Assembly (NCBI RefSeq): GCF_032922745.1 | Contig: NZ_CP136693.1 | Coordinates: forward strand, 1,550,001-1,614,000 | Origin: Marinobacter salarius | Lineage (GTDB): Bacteria; Pseudomonadota; Gammaproteobacteria; Pseudomonadales; Oleiphilaceae | Reading direction: 5' to 3' | DNA: 64,000 bases | Shown: positions 25,423 through 34,230 of the stretch, one piece after another | Layout of the letters: each line of letters opens with the position of its first letter | Numbering within the stretch: position 1 is the stretch's first letter | Program-made: the position numbers and the translations under genes | The notes under the pieces: generated by a model | What the model saw: the letters and a program-made list of their open reading frames with translations, nothing else | Databases searched by the model: none | What the model was told of the DNA's origin: nothing

Positions 25423-27157
25423 TTCCAACGACGCTGACTACGACATCGGCGATCTGCTCGGCCTTGGCAGCCAGTCGGTACGCAAGAATTACTACCCGGC
25501 ACTGCAGCAACGGATCGATGAACTGGAAAACGAGCGCAACCGCTACAAATGGCTTTTTGAAAACGCCCTTCATGGCATCTTCCAGGCCAATCTCCGCGGT
25601 GGCTTTGTGGCCGTCAATCCGGCCATGGCGCGGATTTGCGGCTACGACAGCGCCGAGGCCTTGGTGGCCGGGGTTATCCGCTTGCGCGAACAGCTATTCT
25701 GCAGTTCTGGTGAGTTTGATGCCATCCGACAGGAGTTGCTGGACAACGGCAGCCTCAGTGCAAGGGAAACCCGGCTCAGACGCGCGGACAATACGCCAGT
25801 GCAGGTGGCAATCACGTTGTTGCGGCGGCCAGACCTCGGTCCGGAAGTGGTGGAGGCCTTTGTCGCCGATATCACCGAGCGCCACCAGGCGCGAGAAGAG
25901 TTGCGCCAGCTCAACGCGGATCTGGAACGCCGTGTGGAGGAGCGCACCGAAGAGCTGCAGAACGCCAACGTGGTGCTGCGTTACCAGATCGAGCAGCGCG
26001 AACGGGTGGAGCGGGAGTTGGTGGTGGCTGTAGAGGCCGCCAAGGAGGCCAATGAGAGCAAAGACAAGTACCTCGCGGCGGCCAGTCATGATTTACTGCA
26101 ACCCCTGAATGCGGCCAGGTTACTGGTGTCCGCCCTGATGGACAGCGATCTGCCTGCGGACGAGAATCGACTTGTTCAGCGTGTGCAGCGGTCTTTGGAA
26201 AGTGCCGAGGATCTGCTGGCGGATCTTCTGGATATATCCAAACTGGACCAGAAGGCCATGCGACCGGACTTTGTCCATGCCGACATTGGCGAACTGATGC
26301 GGGGACTGGCCCAGGAATTCGAACCGGTGGCTGAGAACGCGGAACTGCACTTCCGGGTACGCTCAGGCGCAGGTTACGTGCGTACTGACCCGCGAATGCT
26401 GACACGGATCCTCCGTAACCTGTTGAGCAACGCGTTTCGCTACACCCGTGAAGGTGGCGTTCTGTTTGCTGCCCGCAAGCGTGGTCCCAACCTGGAAATC
26501 GGGGTGTGGGATACGGGCGTGGGTATCGAGCAGGAAAAGCTGGAGGATATCTTCCGGGAGTTTCACCAGATACTGCCCAAGGGCGGTGGCCGCCAGGGGG
26601 TGGGCCTGGGATTGGCGATCGTTGAGCGAATGGCGAGGGTATTGGCCTGCGACATCCGTGTGGATTCACATCATGGCAAAGGCTCTTGCTTCAGTGTTCT
26701 CATTCCCCTGGCACGCTTCACCGAAGCGCCTGCCAGCGGCCAGATAGGGGAACCTTTGGTAGCAGCACCTGCGTTCTTTGACGGGCTGCGTGTTCTGGTG
26801 ATCGATAACGAAGAGCCGGTGCAGGAAAGTATGCGAGTCTTGTTGGAGCGTTGGGGTTGTATGGTCACTACGGCGGGGAGTGCGGAGGATGCCGTGGCGC
26901 ATTGCAGTGGCACCGATATCATCCTCGCCGATTTCCACCTGGATGAGAACCTGACGGGTTGTCAGGCGGTGTACGCGGTTCGGCGTCACTTTGGTCATGA
27001 TATACCGGCCGCCATCATTACCGCTGATCGCAGCGATGAAACACGCCGGCTCATCAGTGCACAGTATCTGCCTGTGCTCAACAAGCCGGTCAAGCCCAAC
27101 CGTCTTCGGGCGCTGGTATCCAGTCTTGCCACATCCCTGAACTCAGAATCGCAATGA
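25406..27157 (+). CDS. ercS: Soluble PAS-containing hybrid histidine kinase ErcS
   Basis: 583 aa from ATG 25406 (overlapping ercA by 17 bases; GTG 25388 is an alternative). No membrane segment is apparent. Order: N-terminal coiled coil, PAS domain (about 40-160), coiled coil, HisKA with His228 in 'AASHDLLQPLNA', HATPase with 'LLSNAFRYT' and 'GVGLGLAIVERMA', then a C-terminal receiver with Asp509 in 'ILADFHLDEN'. The 'SHDLLQPLNA' H-box is the NahK/ErcS subgroup. In P. aeruginosa ErcS sits in the ethanol regulatory cascade. It probably senses a cytoplasmic metabolite. Confidence 0.85.
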   Translation: MKKPSDSNDADYDIGDLLGLGSQSVRKNYYPALQQRIDELENERNRYKWLFENALHGIFQANLRGGFVAVNPAMARICGYDSAEALVAGVIRLREQLFCSSGEFDAIRQELLDNGSLSARETRLRRADNTPVQVAITLLRRPDLGPEVVEAFVADITERHQAREELRQLNADLERRVEERTEELQNANVVLRYQIEQRERVERELVVAVEAAKEANESKDKYLAAASHDLLQPLNAARLLVSALMDSDLPADENRLVQRVQRSLESAEDLLADLLDISKLDQKAMRPDFVHADIGELMRGLAQEFEPVAENAELHFRVRSGAGYVRTDPRMLTRILRNLLSNAFRYTREGGVLFAARKRGPNLEIGVWDTGVGIEQEKLEDIFREFHQILPKGGGRQGVGLGLAIVERMARVLACDIRVDSHHGKGSCFSVLIPLARFTEAPASGQIGEPLVAAPAFFDGLRVLVIDNEEPVQESMRVLLERWGCMVTTAGSAEDAVAHCSGTDIILADFHLDENLTGCQAVYAVRRHFGHDIPAAIITADRSDETRRLISAQYLPVLNKPVKPNRLRALVSSLATSLNSESQ

Positions 27158-27206
27158 CGGTCTACACTTTATTCTGTCAATGTTCGTTTTGTCAGGAGAG
27201 TGTGCC

Positions 27207-27491
27207 ATGTCCGTTCCGGAAAACGCCCTTACCAATCACGAAGTGACTGTTTGCCTATCTGGCGGTGCCGTCCTCGGGCCCTTCAACGCCACCTGGTCGA
27301 GGGACGAGGGAGGAGACGTGCGGGAGCTGGTGCGGGAGTATGACGGTTTCCTTCAGGGGGAGAAGCAACATCGCTTCAAGTTTCACCTTCACGACACCTA
27401 TACCAACACAGTTCATACCCTGATCCTGAATTTTGATCAGGTTACCGGCATTTGCGACCATGTCAGACTGAAGTCACCGCCAAACGGGTGA
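27207..27491 (+). CDS. Small hypothetical protein
   Basis: 94 aa; family not recognised. ATG 27207 follows CAGGAGAG at good spacing. No signal peptide or membrane segment; the sequence has a mixed beta pattern ('HEVTVCLSGG', 'HRFKFHLHDTYTNTVHTLIL') resembling a small domain of about nine strands and helices. It stands between ercS and fumC, in the same direction, 50 bases after ercS. Confidence 0.65.
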   Translation: MSVPENALTNHEVTVCLSGGAVLGPFNATWSRDEGGDVRELVREYDGFLQGEKQHRFKFHLHDTYTNTVHTLILNFDQVTGICDHVRLKSPPNG

Positions 27492-27522
27492 GCCTCAATG
27501 CCTGTGAACAGAGGAGGATGTC

Positions 27523-28899
27523 ATGATGAATTTCAGGACTGAAAAAGACAGCCTGGGCGAAGTGCGCGTTCCTGAAGAGGCTCTTTGGGGCGCACAGACC
27601 CAGAGGGCCGTAGAGAATTTTCCGGTAAGTGGCTTGCCGATGCCATCGGCATTCATTGCGGCGGTGGTAAGAGTGAAGCAGGCAGCCGCAGATGCCAACG
27701 CCAGCCTCGGTTTATTGGATAACGATCTGAGGGATGCCATTGTGGTGGCCGGCGATCGCCTGATAAATGGTGAATTCGCTGACCAGTTTCCCATAGATCG
27801 TTACCAGACGGGGTCGGGCACCAGCACTAACATGAATGTGAACGAGGTCATCGCAGCCCTGGCAGCAAGGGAGGATGTCGAGATTCACCCCAACGATCAC
27901 GTCAACATGAGCCAGAGTTCCAACGACGTGATCCCGACGGCCATTCATGTCAGTGCCTTGGCAGGCATTTACGAGCGTTTGATTCCGGCGCTGACCCACC
28001 TGTGCGGGGTTATCTACGAGCGTGAGGCGTTGTTTGCGAATCAGGTTAAAACCGGCCGTACTCACCTGATGGATGCCATGCCGGTCACCCTGGGGCAGGA
28101 GTTGAGAACCTGGCGAGAGCAATTGCTTGCCGCGGAAAAACGGCTTGAGGCCGCGGCTGATGACTTACTCGCGGTACCCCAGGGCGGGACTGCCGTGGGA
28201 ACTGGGGTGAATGCACTGGAAGAATTTCCAGGGCAGTTCATCAAGTTCCTCACCGCCAATACGGGTTACCATTTCCGCTCCCTGGAACATAAATTCGTGG
28301 GGCAGAGTGCCATCGACGCGCCCGTGGCCCTGTCGTCCCAACTGCGTGGGCTGGCCATCGTACTGACCAAGATCGCCAATGACCTGCGCTGGATGAACAG
28401 TGGGCCGATTCATGGCCTGGCGGAAATCAGCCTGCCGGCCCTACAGCCGGGCAGCAGCATCATGCCAGGCAAGGTCAACCCGGTGATTCCGGAGTCGGTA
28501 GCCATGGTCGGGGCCCAGGTGATGGGGCTGGACAGCACCGTTGCCATGGCAGGACAGTCGGGCAATTTCCAGTTGAATGTGATGTTACCGCTGGTAGGCG
28601 CGAACCTCTTGGACATGATCGAACTGCTGACCAATGCCTCGACCATGCTCGGTGACAAGGCAATTCGGGATTTCACGGTGAATACCGATCATCTGGATGC
28701 CGCAGTCGGCAAAAATCCAGTGTTGGTCACCGCATTGAACCCCGAAATCGGTTACAGCTTGGCGTCCGATATTGCCAAGGAAGCCTATCAGAGCGGCCGA
28801 CCGGTGATTGACGTGGCGGAAGAGCGCAGTGGACTTGACCGGAAACGGCTGGAGGAACTGATGGACCCGCTGAAGCTGACCAAAGGCGGGCTTGCCTGA
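27523..28899 (+). CDS. fumC: Class II fumarate hydratase
   Basis: 458 aa iron-independent fumarase of the TCA cycle, interconverting fumarate and malate. The family signature 'GSSIMPGKVNP' (about 314-324) and substrate motifs 'TGSGTSTNMNVNEV' and 'MSQSSNDVIPTA' are present. Strong AGGAGG precedes the start; ATG 27526 directly follows and is an alternative. Aspartate ammonia-lyase is the closest alternative family, but length and motifs favour FumC. Confidence 0.88.
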   Translation: MMNFRTEKDSLGEVRVPEEALWGAQTQRAVENFPVSGLPMPSAFIAAVVRVKQAAADANASLGLLDNDLRDAIVVAGDRLINGEFADQFPIDRYQTGSGTSTNMNVNEVIAALAAREDVEIHPNDHVNMSQSSNDVIPTAIHVSALAGIYERLIPALTHLCGVIYEREALFANQVKTGRTHLMDAMPVTLGQELRTWREQLLAAEKRLEAAADDLLAVPQGGTAVGTGVNALEEFPGQFIKFLTANTGYHFRSLEHKFVGQSAIDAPVALSSQLRGLAIVLTKIANDLRWMNSGPIHGLAEISLPALQPGSSIMPGKVNPVIPESVAMVGAQVMGLDSTVAMAGQSGNFQLNVMLPLVGANLLDMIELLTNASTMLGDKAIRDFTVNTDHLDAAVGKNPVLVTALNPEIGYSLASDIAKEAYQSGRPVIDVAEERSGLDRKRLEELMDPLKLTKGGLA

Positions 28900-28941
28900 T
28901 AGTAACCGCCGAACGGGCGGTCCTGACGGAGACTGAGCCGA

Positions 28942-29424
28942 TTGCTGATTTTTATCGAGCTCTTTGTGATGCTGGTGCTGGCGAATGGCGTACCGGTGCT
29001 TGCCGCCCGGCTGCTTGGCCGGCGCTGGTCGGCCCCTATTGATGGCGGCCGGCTATGGCGGGACGGACAGCCGGTGTTGGGGCCAAGCAAAACCTGGCGG
29101 GGTGTCGTATCCGGTGCGCTGGCGTGCAGCCTGTTTGCGTGGATCACCGGGATAGGGGTCGTATTTGGCCTGGCTTTCGGCGTGCTGGGGCTGACCGGCG
29201 ATGTCATCAGCAGTTTCATCAAGCGCCGTGCAGGGCTCGCCTCAAGTGCCCGGGCCGTTGGGCTTGACCAGATCCCCGAAGCCTTGTTGCCGATGATCCT
29301 GGCATGGCCCTGGCTGGGGCTGAGCTGGTTCACGGTGGTGGTGGTGGTCGTGCTGTTTACCTTGGCCAATATCCTGCTGTCGCCCCTGCTATACCGCCTG
29401 GGTATTCGCCATCAGCCGCACTAA
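28942..29424 (+). CDS. CarS-like CDP-alcohol/CDP-archaeol synthase family membrane protein
   Basis: 160 aa, TTG start at 28942. About five membrane helices with the family motifs 'GPSKTWRG' (about 47-54) and 'GDVISSFIKRR' (about 85-95), resembling the CTP-transfer enzymes of phospholipid synthesis (CdsA/CarS superfamily, formerly DUF46). Proteins of this kind in bacteria are of unknown substrate; archaeal relatives make CDP-archaeol. It follows fumC by 42 bases. Confidence 0.65.
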   Translation: MLIFIELFVMLVLANGVPVLAARLLGRRWSAPIDGGRLWRDGQPVLGPSKTWRGVVSGALACSLFAWITGIGVVFGLAFGVLGLTGDVISSFIKRRAGLASSARAVGLDQIPEALLPMILAWPWLGLSWFTVVVVVVLFTLANILLSPLLYRLGIRHQPH

Positions 29425-29433
29425 GCCCCGAAC

Positions 29434-30408
29434 TCAGTCCGGGCCTCGCGTAAGGGTGTGTATGGTCACTTCCGGCGGGCAATTCAGGCGCACATTGACC
29501 ACCGACGTGCCTGCGCCGGGTGAGGTGTAGCCCTGCATACCGTTGCGGCGCCAGTAACCACGGCCGAGTTCTCTGGGACAATCGGAATCCAGGGTCACGG
29601 GGACGCCTCCGGGCAGGCAGATCTGGCCGCCGTGGGTGTGGCCGCACAGAAAAATGTCGTAGCCCGCATGCGCAGCCTCGCGCCAGATTTCCGGTGTGTG
29701 GCTCAGCAAAACGCTGATGCCACCCGGGGGTATCTGGTCTCCTGCCCGGTGCAGGTTGTGAACCTTGTAGAAATGGGCATCGTCCACTCCCGCCAGATAG
29801 AGCTTGTCCTCTCCCTGCTGGAGCTCGATATGCTCGTTCATCAGCAGGTGATAGCCCATGTCCTCAAGGCCAGGAACCATGCGTACGCTGTCGTGATTGC
29901 CCAGTACAGCGTAGGCTTTGCCGCGAATAGCGTCCCGCAGCCTTGCCATACCGTCCATGGCATTGTCGATCGGCCCCCAGGTGAGGCGACGGTAGTCCCC
30001 GGTGAGCACGCACACATCGTACTCAAGGGGCTCGATTTGACGGATTACGGCCTGCAGGTTGGCTTCATCCATATCCACGTGGAGGTCGGTAAGGTGCAGT
30101 ATGCGAAAGCCTTCGAAGGCAGAGGGCAGGCCGGGGATGTGGAACTGATTGTGGGCGGTATCCAGCCGGCGGCTATTATGTTGGCCTCTCCGGAACAAGC
30201 CCGTCAGCTTCAGGCACGCACTGATGAAGCGTGGTGCGGAGGTTATGTTTTCAAGATGGAACGACTGGTGGCCCGGCCCGAACACGCGAGCTTCCGCTTC
30301 CCGTTCGATACCCAGGCGCTGGCGCGCGTGTACCGGGCCAAGGCGGAGGCTCAGGCGATACTCCAGGAGTTCATCCTGATTGTCTGGTGTATGGGCCCGG
30401 GCGGTCAT
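29434..30408 (-). CDS. Metallophosphoesterase (YkuE/calcineurin-like)
   Basis: 324 aa. Metal-site motifs in order: 'LHLTDLHVD' (about 105-113), 'LTGDYR', 'VLGNHDS', 'LLSHTPE' and 'GHTHGGQ' (about 256-262). An N-terminal part of about 90 residues, with no membrane helix evident, precedes the catalytic domain. The class includes enzymes that hydrolyse cyclic nucleotides, UDP-sugars or phospholipid intermediates; substrate undefined. It converges on the CarS-like gene. Confidence 0.8.
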   Translation of the reverse strand: MTARAHTPDNQDELLEYRLSLRLGPVHARQRLGIEREAEARVFGPGHQSFHLENITSAPRFISACLKLTGLFRRGQHNSRRLDTAHNQFHIPGLPSAFEGFRILHLTDLHVDMDEANLQAVIRQIEPLEYDVCVLTGDYRRLTWGPIDNAMDGMARLRDAIRGKAYAVLGNHDSVRMVPGLEDMGYHLLMNEHIELQQGEDKLYLAGVDDAHFYKVHNLHRAGDQIPPGGISVLLSHTPEIWREAAHAGYDIFLCGHTHGGQICLPGGVPVTLDSDCPRELGRGYWRRNGMQGYTSPGAGTSVVNVRLNCPPEVTIHTLTRGPD

Positions 30409-30554
30409 TGCTGGTCCTGTTGGTTGTTGGAAACGTTACCTGTCACGATCCGGTCAACCCGTCCTTTCATTATGGTCGGGACTGGGAGTGATGCAACCGG
30501 AGCGTCATAATGTTCATCATTCTTAACACACGTTGCCACGATTAAGAGCGTTCC

Positions 30555-31733
30555 ATGACCAAGGATACATACGCCGGGGCCTTGCCAGCCTGGCACATTT
30601 TCCTGTTGTTTCTGCGTCTTGGCCTGACGTCCTTCGGCGGTCCGGCGGCCCATTTGGGGTTTTTCCATGACGAATTCGTAAAGCGCCGGCGATGGTTGTC
30701 AGACGACGCCTATGGCGAGGTAGTGGCATTGTGTCAGCTATTGCCTGGACCTGCCTCCAGCCAGGTGGGGTTAACCCTGGGGTTTCTTCAGAGGGGCTAT
30801 AGTGGTGGCGCTGCGGCCTGGCTTGGCTTTACCCTGCCATCGGCACTATTGATGACGCTGTTTGCGCTCGGCCTTGGCCTGTGGCCGGACGCAGGGCAGG
30901 GTGGCTGGATAACCGGCCTTAAGTTGTTTGTGGTCGCCGTGGTTGCCCAGGCGGTTTGGCAAATGGGCAAAACCCTGTGCCCGGATGCTCCGCGCCTGTC
31001 GATTGCCGTGGTGGTCGCGGTTGTCCTGCTGATGGCGGGCGCGGCCTGGATGCAGATACTCGTCCTGCTCGCAGCCGGTGCGGTGGGTGCTGCAATGCAA
31101 CTGCCGCAAAAGCGCGTGGAAGAGTCATTGACCATACCGGTTCAAACCGGGCGGCCTATGATGTTCCTGGTGGCATTTTCAGTGCTGCTGTTGATGGCAT
31201 TCGTTCCCCTGGTATCCGGCTCCCTGGCCTGGATCTGGTCTGAGCTCTATCGCGCGGGGGCCCTGGTGTTCGGGGGTGGTCATGTGGTGTTGCCCTGGCT
31301 GCAGGAGGGGTTTGTGGCGCCCGGACACCTGTCGGCGGATACCTTCCTGGCCGGTTACGGCGTCGCACAGGCCATGCCCGGACCACTCTTCACTTTCTCA
31401 GCGTTTTTGGGTGGTGTCGAGAGTGGGTGGACCGGTGCCGCCGTGGCTGTGGTCGCTGTTTTCCTGCCGGGAACCCTGCTGGTATTTGCCGGTCTACCCC
31501 TGTGGTCGTACATTCGTAGCCATTCAGTTGCACGGGCGGCCCTGGCCGGGGTGAATGCCGGCGTTGTCGGGCTTCTGCTGGCGGCGCTGTATGATCCGGT
31601 ATGGACCTCAGCCGTACACGATGCAGGGGGAATTGCGTTTGTCCTGCTGGCCTGGGTTTCCCTGGCGATATGGAAGGTGCCGGTCTGGATACTGGCACCC
31701 GGCAGTGCGCTGGTGGGCTTGCTGGTTTTCTGA
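30555..31733 (+). CDS. chrA: Chromate transporter ChrA
   Basis: 392 aa two-domain CHR protein with about 11-12 membrane helices. Each half has its motif: 'LTSFGGPAAHLG' with 'LLPGPASSQVGL' in the N-half, and 'FGGGHVVLPWLQ' with 'AQAMPGPLFTFSA' in the C-half. Family members export chromate by proton-coupled antiport. It is monocistronic here. Confidence 0.88.
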   Translation: MTKDTYAGALPAWHIFLLFLRLGLTSFGGPAAHLGFFHDEFVKRRRWLSDDAYGEVVALCQLLPGPASSQVGLTLGFLQRGYSGGAAAWLGFTLPSALLMTLFALGLGLWPDAGQGGWITGLKLFVVAVVAQAVWQMGKTLCPDAPRLSIAVVVAVVLLMAGAAWMQILVLLAAGAVGAAMQLPQKRVEESLTIPVQTGRPMMFLVAFSVLLLMAFVPLVSGSLAWIWSELYRAGALVFGGGHVVLPWLQEGFVAPGHLSADTFLAGYGVAQAMPGPLFTFSAFLGGVESGWTGAAVAVVAVFLPGTLLVFAGLPLWSYIRSHSVARAALAGVNAGVVGLLLAALYDPVWTSAVHDAGGIAFVLLAWVSLAIWKVPVWILAPGSALVGLLVF

Positions 31734-31830
31734 TGCCCCAGAGTGGGGGTAGCTAAAACCGGTCAGGAAGGCCACACTTGGATATTGGAAAACTAAATGA
31801 ACGGTAATGATTCAGAGGCAGAGGTTGATT

Positions 31831-32478
31831 ATGTCCACATCCTGCACAATTCCGGGCTTGAACGTACCGAAAAGTCGCTTTCCGGAGCCTGAAAGTGATT
31901 TGCCAGCCGGCGATAACCGCGAGCAAAGGGTCGTGCTTGGCGGTGGCTGTTTCTGGTGTGTGGAAGCCGTTTTCCTGGCGGTGAACGGCGTTAGCCGGGT
32001 GGAATCCGGCTATGCCGGGGGCAGAGCGGATACCGCCAACTATGAAGCAGTGTGCAGCGGCCAGACCGGGCACGCGGAAGTGGTGGATGTTCATTACGAC
32101 CCGCAGACCGTCAGCTTCGGGGAAATCCTGAAGGTATTCTTCTCAGTGGCCCACGACCCAACCCAGCTTAACCGGCAGGGAAACGACCGTGGCACCCAAT
32201 ACCGGTCCGCCATTTTTTACGAGAATGACGAACAGAAACAGGTGGCAGAGGCCTACATTCGCCAACTGAATTCGTTGGGCGTTTATGATAATTCTCTGGT
32301 GACGACCCTGGAGCCGTTGGATGCCTTTTATCCGGCGGAAGACTATCACCAGAATTTTGCCGCACGGAATCCACACCAGCCCTACATCATGGCTGTTGCG
32401 GCACCAAAGATGGAAAAGCTTGTGGACACGTTCGGTGACCAGCTCAAGCCTGGTTACACCGACAACAATATTGCCTGA
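31831..32478 (+). CDS. msrA: Peptide methionine-(S)-S-oxide reductase
   Basis: 215 aa. ATG 31831 is preferred over ATG 31807 because a GAGG lies just upstream and the extra residues are not family-like. The catalytic motif 'GGGCFWC' (about 37-43) contains the active cysteine. It reduces the S form of oxidised methionine in proteins. msrB follows 11 bases after, so the pair repairs both isomers. Confidence 0.93.
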   Translation: MSTSCTIPGLNVPKSRFPEPESDLPAGDNREQRVVLGGGCFWCVEAVFLAVNGVSRVESGYAGGRADTANYEAVCSGQTGHAEVVDVHYDPQTVSFGEILKVFFSVAHDPTQLNRQGNDRGTQYRSAIFYENDEQKQVAEAYIRQLNSLGVYDNSLVTTLEPLDAFYPAEDYHQNFAARNPHQPYIMAVAAPKMEKLVDTFGDQLKPGYTDNNIA

Positions 32479-32488
32479 GGAGGCTGCT

Positions 32489-32917
32489 ATGAGCGTTTCT
32501 GCTGCAGGTTATGACCTGACCCCGCTAACGCCACAACAAGTGGACGAAAAGGCCGCGGGCCTGACTGACGAGGAGCGCCGCGTGTTGCTGGATCATGGCA
32601 CCGAGCGGCCATTTTGCGGCACCTTGTTGGACAACAAGAACGCAGGCGCCTATTACTGCCGGTTGTGCGAATTGCCGCTGTTCAGTTCCGACTCCAAGTT
32701 CGATTCCGGTACCGGTTGGCCGAGTTTTTTTCAGCCCTTTGACACCGACCACATCCGCTATATTGAAGACAACAGCATGGGAATGGCTCGCACGGAGATC
32801 CGCTGCCCGCGTTGTGACAGCCATCTTGGGCACGTGTTTCCAGATGGGCCACCACCAACCGGCCAGCGCTACTGCCTGAATTCGGTGGCGATGGTGTTCA
32901 GGGAGAACCAGGCCTGA
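32489..32917 (+). CDS. msrB: Peptide methionine-(R)-S-oxide reductase
   Basis: 142 aa. Zinc site from 'CRLC' and 'CPRC', with 'GTGWPSFFQP' and 'SHLGHVFPDGP', and catalytic Cys in 'RYCLNSVAMVF'. ATG 32489 follows GAGGAGG. Cotranscribed with msrA. Confidence 0.93.
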   Translation: MSVSAAGYDLTPLTPQQVDEKAAGLTDEERRVLLDHGTERPFCGTLLDNKNAGAYYCRLCELPLFSSDSKFDSGTGWPSFFQPFDTDHIRYIEDNSMGMARTEIRCPRCDSHLGHVFPDGPPPTGQRYCLNSVAMVFRENQA

Positions 32918-32926
32918 TTGGCCTGG

Positions 32927-33898
32927 TCAGCGGATCACTGTTGACACCAGATAGCTGGTGTAGCAAACGTACACAATCAACAGCAGCAGGCCGTCCGGTC
33001 GCCCGATGGTCCGGGACTTACCGGTCAGCCCAAAGCTCATCAACAGAAGCCCGACGGTGAGGGCCGTCATCAGGGTCCAGTCGCGGTAAAGCACTTCCAT
33101 ATCCACGGTCAGGGGCTCAATGGTCGCAGCAAGACCAACCACGGCGAGGGTGTTGAAAATGCCAGACCCCACGATGTTGCCGAGTATCAGGTCGTGCTCG
33201 TTTTTCTTGACGGCCGCCAGCGCAGAGGCCAGTTCCGGCAGAGAGGTACCGATGGCAACGATCGTCAACCCGATGATCAGGTCACTGACGCCCAGGCCCT
33301 GGGCAATAAACACCGCTCCCCAGACCAGCATGCGCGAGCTCACCAGCAGAAGCACCAAGCCGACAACCAGCCACATCACGGCTATTTTCAGTGGCATCGG
33401 GTGGGCAACCAGTTCGGAGTCGGTCTCGCCGATCAACGAGTCCCCCTTGCCCTGGATGCCTTGATAGATGGACCAGCCCATGACGGCTGCGAACACACCA
33501 AGCAGCACCCAACCGTCGAGTCGGGTCAGTTTGCCATCAATCAACTGGTAGCCGGCGATGGCCGTCAGAACCAGCAGCAGCGGAAGTTCCTTTCGAATCA
33601 CCTGAGAATGGACCGCAATAGGGGCGATCACTGCAGTAAGGCCGACGATCACCGCAATATTGGTGATGTTGGAGCCATAGGCGTTGCCCAGCGCGAGCCC
33701 CGGATTGCCATCGAGTGCGGCCATGGCTGACACGGCCAGTTCAGGCGCAGAGGTGCCGAATCCGATTATCACCATACCAATCAGCAGCGATGGCATACCG
33801 AGGTGTTTGGCGGTGGCCGCCGCGCCTTCAATGAAGCGGTCTGCGCTCCAGACAAGTAAAATCAGACCAGCGATGATTGCTGCGATTGCCAAAAGCAT
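32927..33898 (-). CDS. CaCA family calcium/sodium:proton antiporter (YrbG-like)
   Basis: 323 aa; start at 33898 chosen because the longer frame adds a hydrophilic 35-residue stretch with no match to the family. About ten helices in two inverted halves, each with the alpha-repeat motif: 'GFGTSAPELAVSA' (first) and 'AIGTSLPELASALAA' (second), where the acidic residues coordinate cation. Probably exports Ca or Na. Confidence 0.85.
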   Translation of the reverse strand: MLLAIAAIIAGLILLVWSADRFIEGAAATAKHLGMPSLLIGMVIIGFGTSAPELAVSAMAALDGNPGLALGNAYGSNITNIAVIVGLTAVIAPIAVHSQVIRKELPLLLVLTAIAGYQLIDGKLTRLDGWVLLGVFAAVMGWSIYQGIQGKGDSLIGETDSELVAHPMPLKIAVMWLVVGLVLLLVSSRMLVWGAVFIAQGLGVSDLIIGLTIVAIGTSLPELASALAAVKKNEHDLILGNIVGSGIFNTLAVVGLAATIEPLTVDMEVLYRDWTLMTALTVGLLLMSFGLTGKSRTIGRPDGLLLLIVYVCYTSYLVSTVIR

Positions 33899-34230
33899 AA
33901 AGGGTGCCCTGTTGGTGTAAGCCGCACGGTATGAGACTAAAGTGGCGGTGATATCGTTGAGCGCAGACGTGAGAATGTAACAAAGATCGTCCGGCGAGCG
34001 CATTTTAAACGTTTGACCTACGCACGGCCACCGTTGGTAAATGAAATCAGCACGTTGGTCCTTGCCATATGCGCCGGCGCACTCAGCCCGAGGCGGGTTC
34101 CGGTCGGAAGTCAGTTGCTAATCGCAATTTATTATCCGGTCAAAAAGCGGGATAATCGCGCCGCAACTTCAAAACCCCTCTACTGATCGTGGGCGGGTAA
34201 CAGGCTTTAAACTAGCTAGGGTGATAACCA
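33899..34230. promoter_or_regulatory. Divergent antiporter/mqo control region (332 bases without a gene)
   Basis: No coding sequence. An inverted repeat ATTATCC (34131-34137) and GGATAAT (34150-34156), separated by 12 bases, lies ~75 bases before mqo and could be an operator. AGGGTGA before the mqo ATG is the ribosome binding site. Confidence 0.45.

Noticed and set aside
34131..34156. Inverted repeat ATTATCC-N12-GGATAAT before mqo as a regulator site
   Set aside because: Kept only as a note in the intergenic entry: single copy, no known regulator with this site, no second instance in the window.
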